Positions 54,394-63,830 are shown, counted from the first letter of the stretch. The stretch is DNA of 64,000 nt from Sphingobacterium sp. SYP-B4668 (GCF_027627455.1 NZ_CP115483.1:1054001-1118000), one strand, 5' to 3'. The notes: a model not told the origin generated them from the letters alone. Numbers and translations are program-made.

Positions 54394-55707
54394 ATGGCGC
54401 TGGACGTTTTTTGGACCCTTTTGTTAGTACTTGCTAATGGTTTTTTTGTGGCTGCCGAATTTGCCATCGTAAAAGTTCGGGCTTCTCAAATAGAACTACA
54501 AGCCAAATCAGGAAGTAAGGTAGCAAAAATAGCTAAAAATATTACAGACCATTTAGACGGATACCTAGCTGCAACACAGCTAGGTATTACGTTAGCATCC
54601 CTAGGACTAGGTTGGGTCGGCGAGGCTGTAATGACACAAATTGTCCATCAGTTTTTTGGATTCTTCAACGTTGAGCTTTCTGGAAAAATCGCAACAAATC
54701 TAGGACATGTGCTGGCATTCAGTATCATTACTGTGATGCATATTGTTTTCGGTGAACTTGCGCCTAAGTCCATCGCTATTCAAAGACCAGTCGCTACCAC
54801 AATGAAAATTGCTCTTCCTTTGCAATTTTTCTATTTAATTTTTAGACCTATCATCTGGGTATTGAATGGTTTTGCCAATTTAATCTTACGAGGCCTAGGT
54901 TTTCAAGTCAATGTCGGAGAGTCTCACCACTCATCAGAAGAGCTCCAATATCTATTGGACAAAGGAAAGGAAAGCGGAGCGTTGGATATCTCCGAACACG
55001 AACTGATTAAGAATGTGTTTGATTTCAATGAGCGTATTGTCAAGAATATTATGGTGCCGCGCACCAAAATTGTCGCCATTGACAAGGATGCAACCGCAGA
55101 CGAATTTATCAATACGGTCATGGAAGAGGGCTATTCTCGGATACCTATTTATGATGACAATATCGATCAAATCATAGGGATTGTACATACCAAGGATATT
55201 CTACCCATTATTGTCAAAGGAAAAGAGGTGGTTTTGAAGAATATCATGCGTAAGCCTTACTTCATACCAGAGACCAAGAAGATCAACGACCTAATGGCTG
55301 AATTTCAGCTAAAACGTATTCAGATAGCCATTGTGCTGGATGAATTTGGTGGAACAGCCGGGATGGTCACCTTAGAGGATATTGTCGAAGAGCTTGTCGG
55401 AGAGATTCAGGATGAATATGATGAGGAGACTCCTGTCGTAGAACGAATTTCGGAGACAGAATATATGGTGGATGCTGGAGCCAGCGTACACGATGTCAAT
55501 GGTTACTTACCTTTAGAGTTGCCAGAGAGTTCTGACTATGACACCATAGCAGGCTTGGTTAGCGATTTATTCGACAAGATACCGGAGGTAGGAGAATATA
55601 AAGAAGTCTATGGCTATACTTTTACAATCATGAAGAAAACCCAACAAAACATCGAATTTGTTAAGTTGGAGATGATAGAGACGCCTAATGACGATAACGA
55701 AGAATAG
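54394..55707 (+). CDS. CNNM/CorC-type hemolysin-family protein
   Basis: 437 residues. N-terminal DUF21 membrane domain ('VFWTLLLVLANGFFVAAEFA', three to four helices, 'AATQLGITLASLGLGWVGEA'), two CBS domains (about 215-335, 'IMVPRTKIVAIDKDATADEF', 'GYSRIPIYDDNIDQIIGIVH'), and a CorC_HlyC C-terminal domain ('PETKKINDLMAEFQLKRIQI', 'LDEFGGTAGMVTLEDIVEEL'). CNNM relatives act in Mg2+ or other cation export; the 'hemolysin' name is historical. Between ppa and rsmE. Confidence 0.92.
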   Translation: MALDVFWTLLLVLANGFFVAAEFAIVKVRASQIELQAKSGSKVAKIAKNITDHLDGYLAATQLGITLASLGLGWVGEAVMTQIVHQFFGFFNVELSGKIATNLGHVLAFSIITVMHIVFGELAPKSIAIQRPVATTMKIALPLQFFYLIFRPIIWVLNGFANLILRGLGFQVNVGESHHSSEELQYLLDKGKESGALDISEHELIKNVFDFNERIVKNIMVPRTKIVAIDKDATADEFINTVMEEGYSRIPIYDDNIDQIIGIVHTKDILPIIVKGKEVVLKNIMRKPYFIPETKKINDLMAEFQLKRIQIAIVLDEFGGTAGMVTLEDIVEELVGEIQDEYDEETPVVERISETEYMVDAGASVHDVNGYLPLELPESSDYDTIAGLVSDLFDKIPEVGEYKEVYGYTFTIMKKTQQNIEFVKLEMIETPNDDNEE

Positions 55708-55723
55708 CTAATCCGTTTTCGAT

Positions 55724-56437
55724 ATGCAACTTTTCTTTACCCCAGATGTCAATCCAGATGCTGTTGTTTATACCTTGAACGAAGAGGAGAGCAAACATGC
55801 CATACGTGTGCTTCGTTTGGTTGTTAAGGATCAGCTTCATCTTATTGACGGTCAAGGTAACCTATTTTTGGCGGAGATTATTGATGCCCATCCCAAACGG
55901 ACCGAGCTTCGACTCTTGGAGGTTCAACGCGAGTTTCAGAAACCCTCTTATCGTCTTCATATTGCTATAGCACCTACCAAGAATATCGATCGAGTGGAAT
56001 GGTTCCTTGAAAAGGCTACCGAAGTTGGCATTCATGAAATAACACCGATTATAAGCGAACATTCTGAACGAAAAGAGGTAAAATTGGAACGATTGAATAA
56101 AGTAATCGTGTCAGCGATGAAGCAATCTTATAAAGCATACTTGCCGCAATTGAATCCCGCGATTTCGTTCTCGCAATTTCTAAAGAAAATGGAGCAAGAT
56201 TCAGCTACTAAAGCAATTGCACATTGCGAAGAGACCGATAAAAAGTATTTGAATCAAATTTTTGAAGCCAATGGAAACTATCTGCTATTGATTGGTCCTG
56301 AAGGAGATTTTTCAAAAGATGAAATTGCTCAAGCCTTGGATGCGGGATATGCGCCAGTTTCATTAGGCGAGGCTCGTCTAAGGACAGAGACCGCGGCACT
56401 AGCATCTTGCGTAGAGGTCGCACTGCTCAATCGTTAA
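55724..56437 (+). CDS. rsmE: 16S rRNA (uracil1498-N3)-methyltransferase
   Basis: 237 residues, SPOUT methyltransferase with a deep knot. N-terminal PUA-like part 'EEESKHAIRVLRLVVKDQLH', then 'AIAPTKNIDRVEWFLEKATE', 'EHSERKEVKLERLNKVIVSA', 'MKQSYKAYLPQLNP', and the SAM site 'LLLIGPEGDFSKDEIAQALD' and 'SLGEARLRTETAALASCVEV'. It methylates U1498 of 16S rRNA. Last gene of the dedA group. Confidence 0.94.
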   Translation: MQLFFTPDVNPDAVVYTLNEEESKHAIRVLRLVVKDQLHLIDGQGNLFLAEIIDAHPKRTELRLLEVQREFQKPSYRLHIAIAPTKNIDRVEWFLEKATEVGIHEITPIISEHSERKEVKLERLNKVIVSAMKQSYKAYLPQLNPAISFSQFLKKMEQDSATKAIAHCEETDKKYLNQIFEANGNYLLLIGPEGDFSKDEIAQALDAGYAPVSLGEARLRTETAALASCVEVALLNR

Positions 56438-56556
56438 GATAAATGGACGAACAAATCAGCCAGCTCAATAACACCTAACACTGATTTTCAACTACTAATG
56501 TCTGGCCTCCAACGTTATGACCTAGTTTTGGGTATCTAATTACTAACTACTCAATA

Positions 56557-57036
56557 CTATTTAATCAAAACTGCATCAACGATTTGAATCTCTGAATTGC
56601 CTTCCAAAGGTTTAGGATTGAACTTCATCTTTCCTTTCACTTTTATTGGTTCATCGGTGAATTTGACTGAACCATCCTTCATGAATATTTCTACCATCGG
56701 CGGAATTCCATTTGTTCCGCAAAATTGACATTGCATGACCGGTAATACCGATAGCATGAATACCTTGTGATTGCGTCCGCTATTCAAGGGGACCAGATAT
56801 CCTGGCAATGTGACGACTTTATCTTCGAGCGCCTTAAGTGGAGGTGGGTAGGAGGGAGTATAGATTTTTTTGCTTCCTTCGTATGTAACCTTGTACATCA
56901 TCTTGTCAATTGCTTCCCAGGTACTATTCATCATAGGGGTATGATCTGGTACCCCTGGATCTCTGTTCCCAATTTGCGCATTTGCTATTCCCGATATTGT
57001 CAATAAGAATAAGGTGACGATTAGATATCTGTTCAT
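56557..57036 (-). CDS. Secreted DUF3299-like protein
   Basis: 159 residues. Signal peptide (to about residue 20, 'GIANAQ'), then 'PLKALEDKVVTLPGYLVPLN', 'HKVFMLSVLPVMQCQFCGTN' and 'SVKFTDEPIKVKGKMKFNPK'. The 'LPGYLVPL...F.L..' and CxxC ('CQFC') pattern matches DUF3299-type periplasmic proteins. I recall such proteins beside MacB-like ABC genes in the zinc-linked ZrgABCDE set of Vibrio; the match needs a search. It is the last gene after the ATPase and permease (44 bases after the permease). Confidence 0.75.
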   Translation of the reverse strand: MNRYLIVTLFLLTISGIANAQIGNRDPGVPDHTPMMNSTWEAIDKMMYKVTYEGSKKIYTPSYPPPLKALEDKVVTLPGYLVPLNSGRNHKVFMLSVLPVMQCQFCGTNGIPPMVEIFMKDGSVKFTDEPIKVKGKMKFNPKPLEGNSEIQIVDAVLIK

Positions 57037-57080
57037 ATGTTATGTGTTTTTTTAATTCGACGAGATTGTATGCCTCGTTG

Positions 57081-58403
57081 TTACTTGTCAGCAAGAATAG
57101 TCGATATAGTTGTCTTGTATGCCTTCAATGAGGGGACCAAGGCTGCTAATAGTCCAGTCAAACAAGCAAGTGCCAATATGCCGAGTTCGGTCGGTTGAAG
57201 TTGGAAAGCCTGAATAAAATCTGTGCTTTGTCCAGTTTGTTGGCTAATCAGAAAGAGAGCTATATGTCCTAATATTAGTCCCAGTAAACCCCCAAAGAAG
57301 GTGATTAGAAAACCTTCTAGGAGTACCATGGTAAAGAGTTTTTGTTTTGAAGCTCCCAATGTGCGCATGACAGCCAAATCGTATTTACGACTTTTTAGTG
57401 CATTGTATAAGCTTATAAATACACTGAATCCAGCCATAAGCATAATAATATAGGCCAAAATGGTAAGCGAATCTATACCTACGCCGAGTAAGCTGAATAA
57501 ACGTGCACTTTCTATAGCTGGAGAGGCTGCTTGCATAGAGGTACTTTGGTTAACCATCTTTGGCAACATCCCTATTGCTGCAGGTGATTGATATTGAATA
57601 AGCATTGCCGTTATTTCTTCACCATGGTCTTCAATCAACTCCTGTCCAATGTTCTTGACATATTCTTCCTGTATATGGTTATGCTCTTCTTCGTGGTGTT
57701 CTTCGCCATGGTGGTGTTGGTGGGCGTCTAACTGTTCTTCCGTCGCTTCTTTTTCATGACGATGTTCAGCCGCCTCATGACCATGTGCGATTCCGTGTAC
57801 ATCCCACACACTCTCTAAATTGCAAAGAATCAGATTGTCCGTGACGTTATTGTTCTTTTTTAGAATACCAGTTACGATAAAAGGATGATGGTGGTGGTCG
57901 TCCGCACTCTCGGTTAGCCCATGTGAACTATTGATTTGATCTCCGATTTTTAAGCCTCTTTTTCTCGCCACTTCAGCGCCAACTACGATTTCAAAAGGCT
58001 TGTTAAACAGCTTCCCTTCACTGACTGTCGTATTATATAGTGTGAGGAAGTCTGCAGTGGTGCCTACTATGCGGTGGCCTTTGTAATTGTCTCCTAGCGA
58101 TAATGGTACTGCCAACTTTACAAAGGGATTGTCCTTAAGCTGATTCGCTTCCGAGAGTGGTATATTGCCAGTAGGATTGTCTACATGGTACACTGCGCTT
58201 AGGATTAACTGAAGCGGGCTGCCTTTGGCGCCCACTACCAGGTCTATGTTTTTACTATTGCTGTCAAGCTGTTTTTCAAAGCTATCGCCGGTCACATATA
58301 GTACACACAGGATAGCCGCACCAAAGGCTGTTAATATGATGCTCAATAAAGTAGAGCCTAGTTGTCTAGTGATATTCTTCCAAACAATCTGTAGTGTATT
58401 CAT
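57081..58403 (-). CDS. FtsX/MacB-like ABC permease with histidine-rich loop
   Basis: 440 residues. Layout of MacB/LolE permeases: one N-terminal helix (about 15-37), a large extracytoplasmic domain with a MacB_PCD-type fold ('GAKGSPLQLILSAVYHVDNP'), and three C-terminal helices ('LTILAYIIMLMAGFSVFISL', 'FGGLLGLILGHIALFLI', 'LGILALACLTGLLAALVPSL'). The domain holds two His clusters: 'DDHHHHP' near residue 170 and a very His/Glu-rich stretch at about 206-243 ('HQHHHGEEHHEEEHNH'). These look like metal-binding loops, as in zinc or nickel transport and buffering proteins; the metal is inferred. Follows the ATPase gene by 72 bases. Confidence 0.9.
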   Translation of the reverse strand: MNTLQIVWKNITRQLGSTLLSIILTAFGAAILCVLYVTGDSFEKQLDSNSKNIDLVVGAKGSPLQLILSAVYHVDNPTGNIPLSEANQLKDNPFVKLAVPLSLGDNYKGHRIVGTTADFLTLYNTTVSEGKLFNKPFEIVVGAEVARKRGLKIGDQINSSHGLTESADDHHHHPFIVTGILKKNNNVTDNLILCNLESVWDVHGIAHGHEAAEHRHEKEATEEQLDAHQHHHGEEHHEEEHNHIQEEYVKNIGQELIEDHGEEITAMLIQYQSPAAIGMLPKMVNQSTSMQAASPAIESARLFSLLGVGIDSLTILAYIIMLMAGFSVFISLYNALKSRKYDLAVMRTLGASKQKLFTMVLLEGFLITFFGGLLGLILGHIALFLISQQTGQSTDFIQAFQLQPTELGILALACLTGLLAALVPSLKAYKTTISTILADK

Positions 58404-58432
58404 GTCTTGTAAACTTTAACTTAGATAATTGC

Positions 58433-58452
58433 TTGGTACCTATGGATACCAA
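58433..58452. repeat. Inverted repeat between ATPase and permease genes
   Basis: TTGGTA / TACCAA with an 8-base centre in the 72-base gap 58404-58475. GGTATC-type hexamers recur around it. It could be an operator or mRNA element; weak evidence. Confidence 0.3.
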
Positions 58453-58475
58453 ACTGACTTTTTGATACCTACTGC

Positions 58476-59114
58476 CTACTTCAAGTGATAGGTATGTGTA
58501 AATTGATCTTTAATACGTTTGTCGTGTGTAGCAATCAACAGGGTGGATCCGTACTGATTGGCTATACTCGTTAACAGTTGGAGCACTCTTTCAGTGTTGT
58601 TGTCATCTAACGAAGCTGTAGGCTCATCAGCAATCAATAAGAGCGGCTTGTTGATCAATGCTCTTGCTATTGCTGCTCTTTGTTTCTGTCCGCGACTCAG
58701 CTCATTGGGGTGCGCTTTCGCTTTATCCCTCAGTTGAAGTTGTTCCAGTATATTTAAGATAGATTTTTCGTCTACTGATAGTTTGGCTAGACTTTGTGCT
58801 AGCTTGATATTTTCTAGCAAGGTAAGGTTCTTGAGGAGATGTGCCTCCTGAAATATAAAGCCTATATGCCGAGCTCTGAAGGCATCCAGCTTGCTGGAGT
58901 TGAGTGCATAAATAGATTGTCCATGGATATCAATTGTTCCGCTCAAGGGAAGGGATAATCCAGCTAGAAGTTGAAGCAAGGTCGTCTTGCCACTTCCTGA
59001 ATCTCCTAGTAGCAAGGTATGTTGGCCTTTGTTTATTTCAATATTGGGGAAAAGTAAGGACGTACCATTTTGATATCGGAAAGATAAGTCGTTAGCTTTT
59101 AGAATGTAATCCAT
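58476..59114 (-). CDS. ABC transporter ATP-binding protein (LolD/MacB type)
   Basis: 212 residues. Walker A 'GDSGSGKTTLLQLLAG', Q-loop 'HIGFIFQEAHLLKNLTLLEN', signature 'LSRGQKQRAAIARAL' and Walker B 'LLIADEPTASLDD'. The 'QEAHLL..LTLLEN' and 'LSRGQKQR' forms are of the LolD/MacB/FtsE class that works with FtsX-like permeases. First gene of the ATPase-permease-DUF3299 set. Confidence 0.93.
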   Translation of the reverse strand: MDYILKANDLSFRYQNGTSLLFPNIEINKGQHTLLLGDSGSGKTTLLQLLAGLSLPLSGTIDIHGQSIYALNSSKLDAFRARHIGFIFQEAHLLKNLTLLENIKLAQSLAKLSVDEKSILNILEQLQLRDKAKAHPNELSRGQKQRAAIARALINKPLLLIADEPTASLDDNNTERVLQLLTSIANQYGSTLLIATHDKRIKDQFTHTYHLK

Positions 59115-59499
59115 ATGGCTAAGAAATTTATATACATTATAATACCCTAAACTTAGATAATCTTGCTTAGAAATGCAATTATAATGGCATTTACAGGTAA
59201 GTAGTTACATCCTTTGTCATCGTAGGGAACATAAATCTAAAGTGGAAAATTAGTCTTATTCTCGAATAAAAGCGAATATGTACAAGATTATTACATCTAG
59301 TGTTTGGATAGTGTTAATGTCGCTTTTCTTAACATATACTTTTCAAAACCATTAAAATTCATTGCTGAATAGCTACTTATGTTCGTCCATTAGGTGTTGT
59401 TAATAATTTATTAACAACCAATTGATGTAATAGTAATTTGTTGTTAACACAATGCTAATACTGCGGTAATAGTTTTGCAGAAACAAAAAACTCAAAGAA
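59115..59499. promoter_or_regulatory. Upstream region of the TonB receptor: -7 element and TTGTTAA repeats
   Basis: 385 bases without a gene. A palindrome with 11-bp arms (GTTGTTAATAA / TTATTAACAAC, one central base) lies at 59396-59418, and the related TTGTTGTTAACACAA at 59438-59452. TTAACA occurs at 59329, 59411 and 59444. A full -7 match TAGTTTTG is at 59470-59477, 22 bases before the start codon. These could be regulator sites for the receptor operon. The part 59115-59320 shows nothing I can name. Confidence 0.45.
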
Positions 59500-62373
59500 T
59501 TGAAATCGCAATTAAAACTCAAAAATGCCCTGTTGACATTACTTCTTTTTGTATTGACGACAACAGCTTTTTCTCAAGAAAGTGGAAAAGTAACTGGTAA
59601 AGTCATTAATAGTAAAACAAACGAACCTATCGTTGGATTGACGGTCAAAGTATTGGGAACTTCTAGGGGGGGGAGTTCTGATGTTTCCGGTATATACAAT
59701 ATTCCTGGATTACCTGTCGGCAAGCACACATTAGAATTTAGTTATGTGGGCTATTCAACCAAACAGATTACTGATGTTGAGATTAAGGACAAGGAAGTGA
59801 CTACTTTAGATGTACTGATGGACAATTCAGAAGGAACGATGTTAGATCAGGTTGTGGTGACGGGGTCATTTAAAAAAGAGTCTATAAATGCTCTTTATGC
59901 ACAACAAAAGAATAGCATAGCGATTTCAGATGGTATTTCAGCCGAAATCATCAAGAAGACACCAGATAAAAACACAGGCGAGGTATTAAAGCGAGTAAGT
60001 GGCGCTAGTGTCCAAGATAATAAGTTCATTATCATCCGCGGATTAAGTGATCGCTACAATGCGGCTTTGTTGAACAATAGTCCACTTCCTAGTACAGAGG
60101 CAGATCGCAAAGCATTTTCATTCGATATTATTCCCTCTTCTTTGATAGATAATATCGTTATTAGTAAAACAGCAACAGCAGACTTACCTGGTGACTTAAC
60201 AGGCGGAGCAGTAAACGTTAAAACCAAAGATTTCCCGGATAGAAAAACTATTGAATTTAATGTTGGACTAGGTTATAATTCATTGAGTACATTCAAGAAT
60301 TTTCTTGGTAATAAAAGAACGACCGGTAATTATTTTGGCGCCTTAAATCCAGAGAACAAGTTGCCAAGCAATTTTCCATCTTCGTTTAGTGATTATTCTA
60401 AATTGAATTCTGCGGAAAAGGTAAATTTTTCAAAAGAATTTAAAAATACCTGGGTTACAGAGAAATTAGGTAAAGCACTCCCTACTCAAAGCGCGCAAGC
60501 TCTATTTGGAAATACCTATATGCTTAAGAATGAAGGAAAGCTAGGAGTAATAGGCTCTATTTCTTATAGAAATTCTGAAACAATTTCTCCTGAAATCCGC
60601 AATGACTATAATTCCATCGATCAAGGGAAAGATAGTTATATCTTCAAGTACAATGACACCTATTATAGATTCAATTCGAATGTAGGGGCGCTTGGTAATA
60701 TCTCTTATCTAAATGACAATCTGAAGCTTTCTTGGAAAAACATATTTAATCAAGGTTTAGAGCAGAGCTATACAGACAGAGAAGGTGAGTTTGATGATGG
60801 TGGAATTGAGCTAAGAAAGGTAACCCTATTAGAGACAGTTCAGAAGAGAATGTTTAATTCGGTATTGGATGGTGAGTATCTTTTGAATAATGAGAAGCAG
60901 TCTAAATTATCTTGGAATTTCTCATATAGCAATGTTAATGTGGATCAACCCGATTTGCGACGTACAATTTACAGTAAGAAACTTGATCCGAATAATCCCG
61001 ATAGACCTTATCAAATTAGTGTAGGTACTAGTCCATCTCCCTCTGGTGCCGGAAGATTCTATAGTAATCTAAATGAAAATATTTACAGTGGAGGTTTGAA
61101 TTGGTCTTACGGATTGAAATTATTGGGTCAGGAACAAACATTAAAAGTAGGCGTATTAAAACAATACAAAAAACGCAACGTGGACGCACGCGTTTTAGCC
61201 TATAGAGATGCAACTGAGACGTTCTCAGATCAAGAGGCCTTGTTGTCGATGACGCTAGAAGATATCTTTTCCCCTGAAAATATGGCGTCAAATCGGATTT
61301 ATTTAGAAGATATTACCAATCCAGACAACGCGTATGAAGGTGCTGGAGATTTAAATGCGGGGTTTATGATGGTTTCAGGGAAGGTTGCAGAGCGGTTGAA
61401 AGCGAGTGTCGGTGTGCGCTATGAAAATTATAAAGAGACATTACTAACAGGAGCTTTAAATTCTGGTGAAAATAATAATGTAAACAATACTTATAATGAC
61501 TTTTTACCCTCTCTAAATCTAACGTATGAATTAAACCCTAAGACAAACCTAAGATTTAGTTATTCGAATACTTTAGCCCGAGCACAATTTCGAGAACTAG
61601 CATCATTTTCTTTCTATGATTTTGTGACTGGCATCACGAAAAAGGGAAATCCAGATGTGAAAAGGACTAGAATTTCAAATTTTGACCTGAGATATGAATT
61701 TTATCCAAGTTTAGGGAAATTGATTTCGGTTTCTGCGTTCTACAAGGACCTAAAGGATCCTATTGAATCTAACATCATAGCAGGTTCCTCTCCAGCTAGC
61801 AAATTGATGTCTTATGTTAATGCTCCAAAAGCATACATAATGGGGGGAGAGTTAGAAGTTCGTCATGATTTTGGATTTATTAACCAAGATGTTGATTTTT
61901 TCAAAAACCTCGTATTCAGCGCAAATGCCGCGGTAATAAAATCCGAAGTGAACTTTGAAAATACACAGCCTACTATGGAAAATAAAAGAGCGCTGTATGG
62001 ACAATCACCCTTCTTATTAAATTTTGGTTTACAGTATTCTTCAGCAAAAGGTTGGGAAGCAAATGCATTTTTTAATAGGATTGGAAGACGGATTGACGTT
62101 GTCGGGTTTGGTAGATATGAAAACAGCAATTTCATCAATGAATATTCAGATATCTTCGAAGCCCCACGAAGTGTTTTAGATATACAAGTCGCTAAGAAGT
62201 TGATTTCGAATAAAGCTGAATTGAAGTTAAACGTCGGCAATATCTTGGATACGAAGTCAATTTTTTATCAAGATGTAGACGATAGTGGTAAATATAATGC
62301 AAATAACGACCGCTTAATGAATTCGGTAAACTACGGCAGGAATTTTTCTCTTTCATTTGGCTACAGGTTTTAA
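59500..62373 (+). CDS. TonB-dependent outer-membrane receptor with regulatory N-terminal domain
   Basis: 957 residues from a TTG start at 59500-59502 (no ATG is near; signal peptide 'MKSQLKLKNALLTLLLFVLT' and 'TTAFSQ' begins here). A carboxypeptidase-regulatory-like domain (about 28-115, 'GKVTGKVINSKTNEPIVGLT') is followed by a plug ('KRVSGASVQDNKFIIIRGLS', 'SRTATADLPGDLTGGAVNV'-like sequence) and a barrel ending 'NYGRNFSLSFGYRF' with a terminal Phe. It imports an unknown ligand across the outer membrane using TonB energy. It is not followed by a SusD gene, so it is not a SusCD pair. A beta-helix-like lipoprotein gene follows after 66 bases. Confidence 0.93.
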   Translation: MKSQLKLKNALLTLLLFVLTTTAFSQESGKVTGKVINSKTNEPIVGLTVKVLGTSRGGSSDVSGIYNIPGLPVGKHTLEFSYVGYSTKQITDVEIKDKEVTTLDVLMDNSEGTMLDQVVVTGSFKKESINALYAQQKNSIAISDGISAEIIKKTPDKNTGEVLKRVSGASVQDNKFIIIRGLSDRYNAALLNNSPLPSTEADRKAFSFDIIPSSLIDNIVISKTATADLPGDLTGGAVNVKTKDFPDRKTIEFNVGLGYNSLSTFKNFLGNKRTTGNYFGALNPENKLPSNFPSSFSDYSKLNSAEKVNFSKEFKNTWVTEKLGKALPTQSAQALFGNTYMLKNEGKLGVIGSISYRNSETISPEIRNDYNSIDQGKDSYIFKYNDTYYRFNSNVGALGNISYLNDNLKLSWKNIFNQGLEQSYTDREGEFDDGGIELRKVTLLETVQKRMFNSVLDGEYLLNNEKQSKLSWNFSYSNVNVDQPDLRRTIYSKKLDPNNPDRPYQISVGTSPSPSGAGRFYSNLNENIYSGGLNWSYGLKLLGQEQTLKVGVLKQYKKRNVDARVLAYRDATETFSDQEALLSMTLEDIFSPENMASNRIYLEDITNPDNAYEGAGDLNAGFMMVSGKVAERLKASVGVRYENYKETLLTGALNSGENNNVNNTYNDFLPSLNLTYELNPKTNLRFSYSNTLARAQFRELASFSFYDFVTGITKKGNPDVKRTRISNFDLRYEFYPSLGKLISVSAFYKDLKDPIESNIIAGSSPASKLMSYVNAPKAYIMGGELEVRHDFGFINQDVDFFKNLVFSANAAVIKSEVNFENTQPTMENKRALYGQSPFLLNFGLQYSSAKGWEANAFFNRIGRRIDVVGFGRYENSNFINEYSDIFEAPRSVLDIQVAKKLISNKAELKLNVGNILDTKSIFYQDVDDSGKYNANNDRLMNSVNYGRNFSLSFGYRF

Positions 62374-62439
62374 ACATTAGATAAACATTGCTTAACATTA
62401 AGGTTAAGTGCAATAGATAATTTTACAAAAAAACAGATT

Positions 62440-63813
62440 ATGAAATTCATCAAAACAACAAAATGGTTTGCTTATTTAATAATTGCAACCTCATTAACAA
62501 TTGTAAGTTGTAGTGACAGTGATAAACCTACACCTCCTACTCCAGAGCCTGGAGATAGAGAGCAAGTTGTGTTGGAAGGAAAGATATCCAATGCAAAAGT
62601 TTTGGATGCCAACAAAACATATTTATTGAAAGGATATGTACAAGTAATGGACGGTGGGACATTGGAAATTCCTGCGGGAACTATAATAAAGGGAGAGAAG
62701 GCTTCTAAAGCTGCGTTAATTGTTGAAAGAGGAGGAAAGATTAAAGCCAATGGAACAGCTACTAATCCAATTGTCTTCACATCAGATCAGGCAGATGGCA
62801 GTCGTAAAGAAGGCGACTGGGCTGGTATAATTATTTGCGGAAAATCAAAGGTGAATTCTGCAGATGGTACTGCTCAATATGAAAGTGGTGTTCTTGGAGC
62901 ATCAGTTGCAAACTATGGCGGTGGAGCGACCCCGATATTGGATGACAATTCAGGGGAGTTGAGTTATGCCCGCATCGAATTTGCAGGTAATGCAATTCAA
63001 ACAGATAAAGAGATTAATGGCTTGACTTTATGCGCTGTAGGTTCTGGAACAAAAGTTCATCATATTCAAGTATCTTACGGAGGTGATGATTCGTTTGAAT
63101 TTTTTGGAGGTACGGTGAATGCGACTCATCTAATCGCTTACCGAGGAACTGATGATGATTTTGATTTTGATCAAGGCTACACAGGTAGTATTCAATACGG
63201 TATATCTATAAAAGATCCGATTATTGCGGATGGAGCTGGTACATCTAGAGGAATTGAGTTAGAAAATAAGGGAGCGGTTGCAAATAATCTGTACACTCGT
63301 CCCGTACTATCTAATTTTACTTTCATTGGTCCTGGAAAAGAGAGCAATTCGAAACATGGTGCAGGTATACATTTCGGATTAAGCAGCCGTATGGTTTTGG
63401 CAAATTCGATTATCGTAGGAGCAAAAACATATGCGGTAGAGTTTAATTCAGATTTTCCTGCAGCGGAGTTGAAAGCAGGTCGTTCTATACTTTCGAATAA
63501 TATGATATTTGGAAACGATGGAAACTTCAGTTTGAAGGATGTAACAAGTTTTGCTAATGTCGATGCGGTCACTACATTCTTAAATGACTTAGGAGTATTC
63601 TCAGTTGCTAGTGTGGATGCTGCTGGTCTTAATAATACGGGTATTGCAACAATAGACCTATTACTTAAATCCACCTCGCCAGCGTTGAATAAAGCTAAGT
63701 ACGAAGGAGATTTAGCTTCAGGTTTTGTAAAAGAGACATTTATAGGTGCTATGGGTGCTACAGATTGGACTAAAGGTTGGGCTAGCTGGACTCCAAAGAC
63801 TAATAAATATTAA
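62440..63813 (+). CDS. Beta-helix-like surface lipoprotein
   Basis: 457 residues. Lipoprotein signal ending 'LTIVSC', a Pro/Thr linker, then a right-handed beta-helix-like or repetitive beta-strand protein ('LIVERGGKIKANGTATNPIV', 'DWAGIIICGKSKVNSADGTA', 'DDDFDFDQGYTGSIQYGISI', 'MVLANSIIVGAKTYAVEFNS'). Asp/Gly-rich turns might bind Ca2+. Function not known; it probably partners the TonB receptor upstream as its ligand-capture lipoprotein, in place of a SusD. Does not look like SusD. A hairpin follows. Confidence 0.8.
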   Translation: MKFIKTTKWFAYLIIATSLTIVSCSDSDKPTPPTPEPGDREQVVLEGKISNAKVLDANKTYLLKGYVQVMDGGTLEIPAGTIIKGEKASKAALIVERGGKIKANGTATNPIVFTSDQADGSRKEGDWAGIIICGKSKVNSADGTAQYESGVLGASVANYGGGATPILDDNSGELSYARIEFAGNAIQTDKEINGLTLCAVGSGTKVHHIQVSYGGDDSFEFFGGTVNATHLIAYRGTDDDFDFDQGYTGSIQYGISIKDPIIADGAGTSRGIELENKGAVANNLYTRPVLSNFTFIGPGKESNSKHGAGIHFGLSSRMVLANSIIVGAKTYAVEFNSDFPAAELKAGRSILSNNMIFGNDGNFSLKDVTSFANVDAVTTFLNDLGVFSVASVDAAGLNNTGIATIDLLLKSTSPALNKAKYEGDLASGFVKETFIGAMGATDWTKGWASWTPKTNKY

Positions 63814-63830
63814 AAACTAATTCTTAGCGG

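Noticed and set aside
59500-62373. SusC-type assignment of the TonB receptor
   Set aside because: No SusD gene follows; the next gene is a beta-helix-like lipoprotein, and the receptor is shorter than typical SusC proteins.
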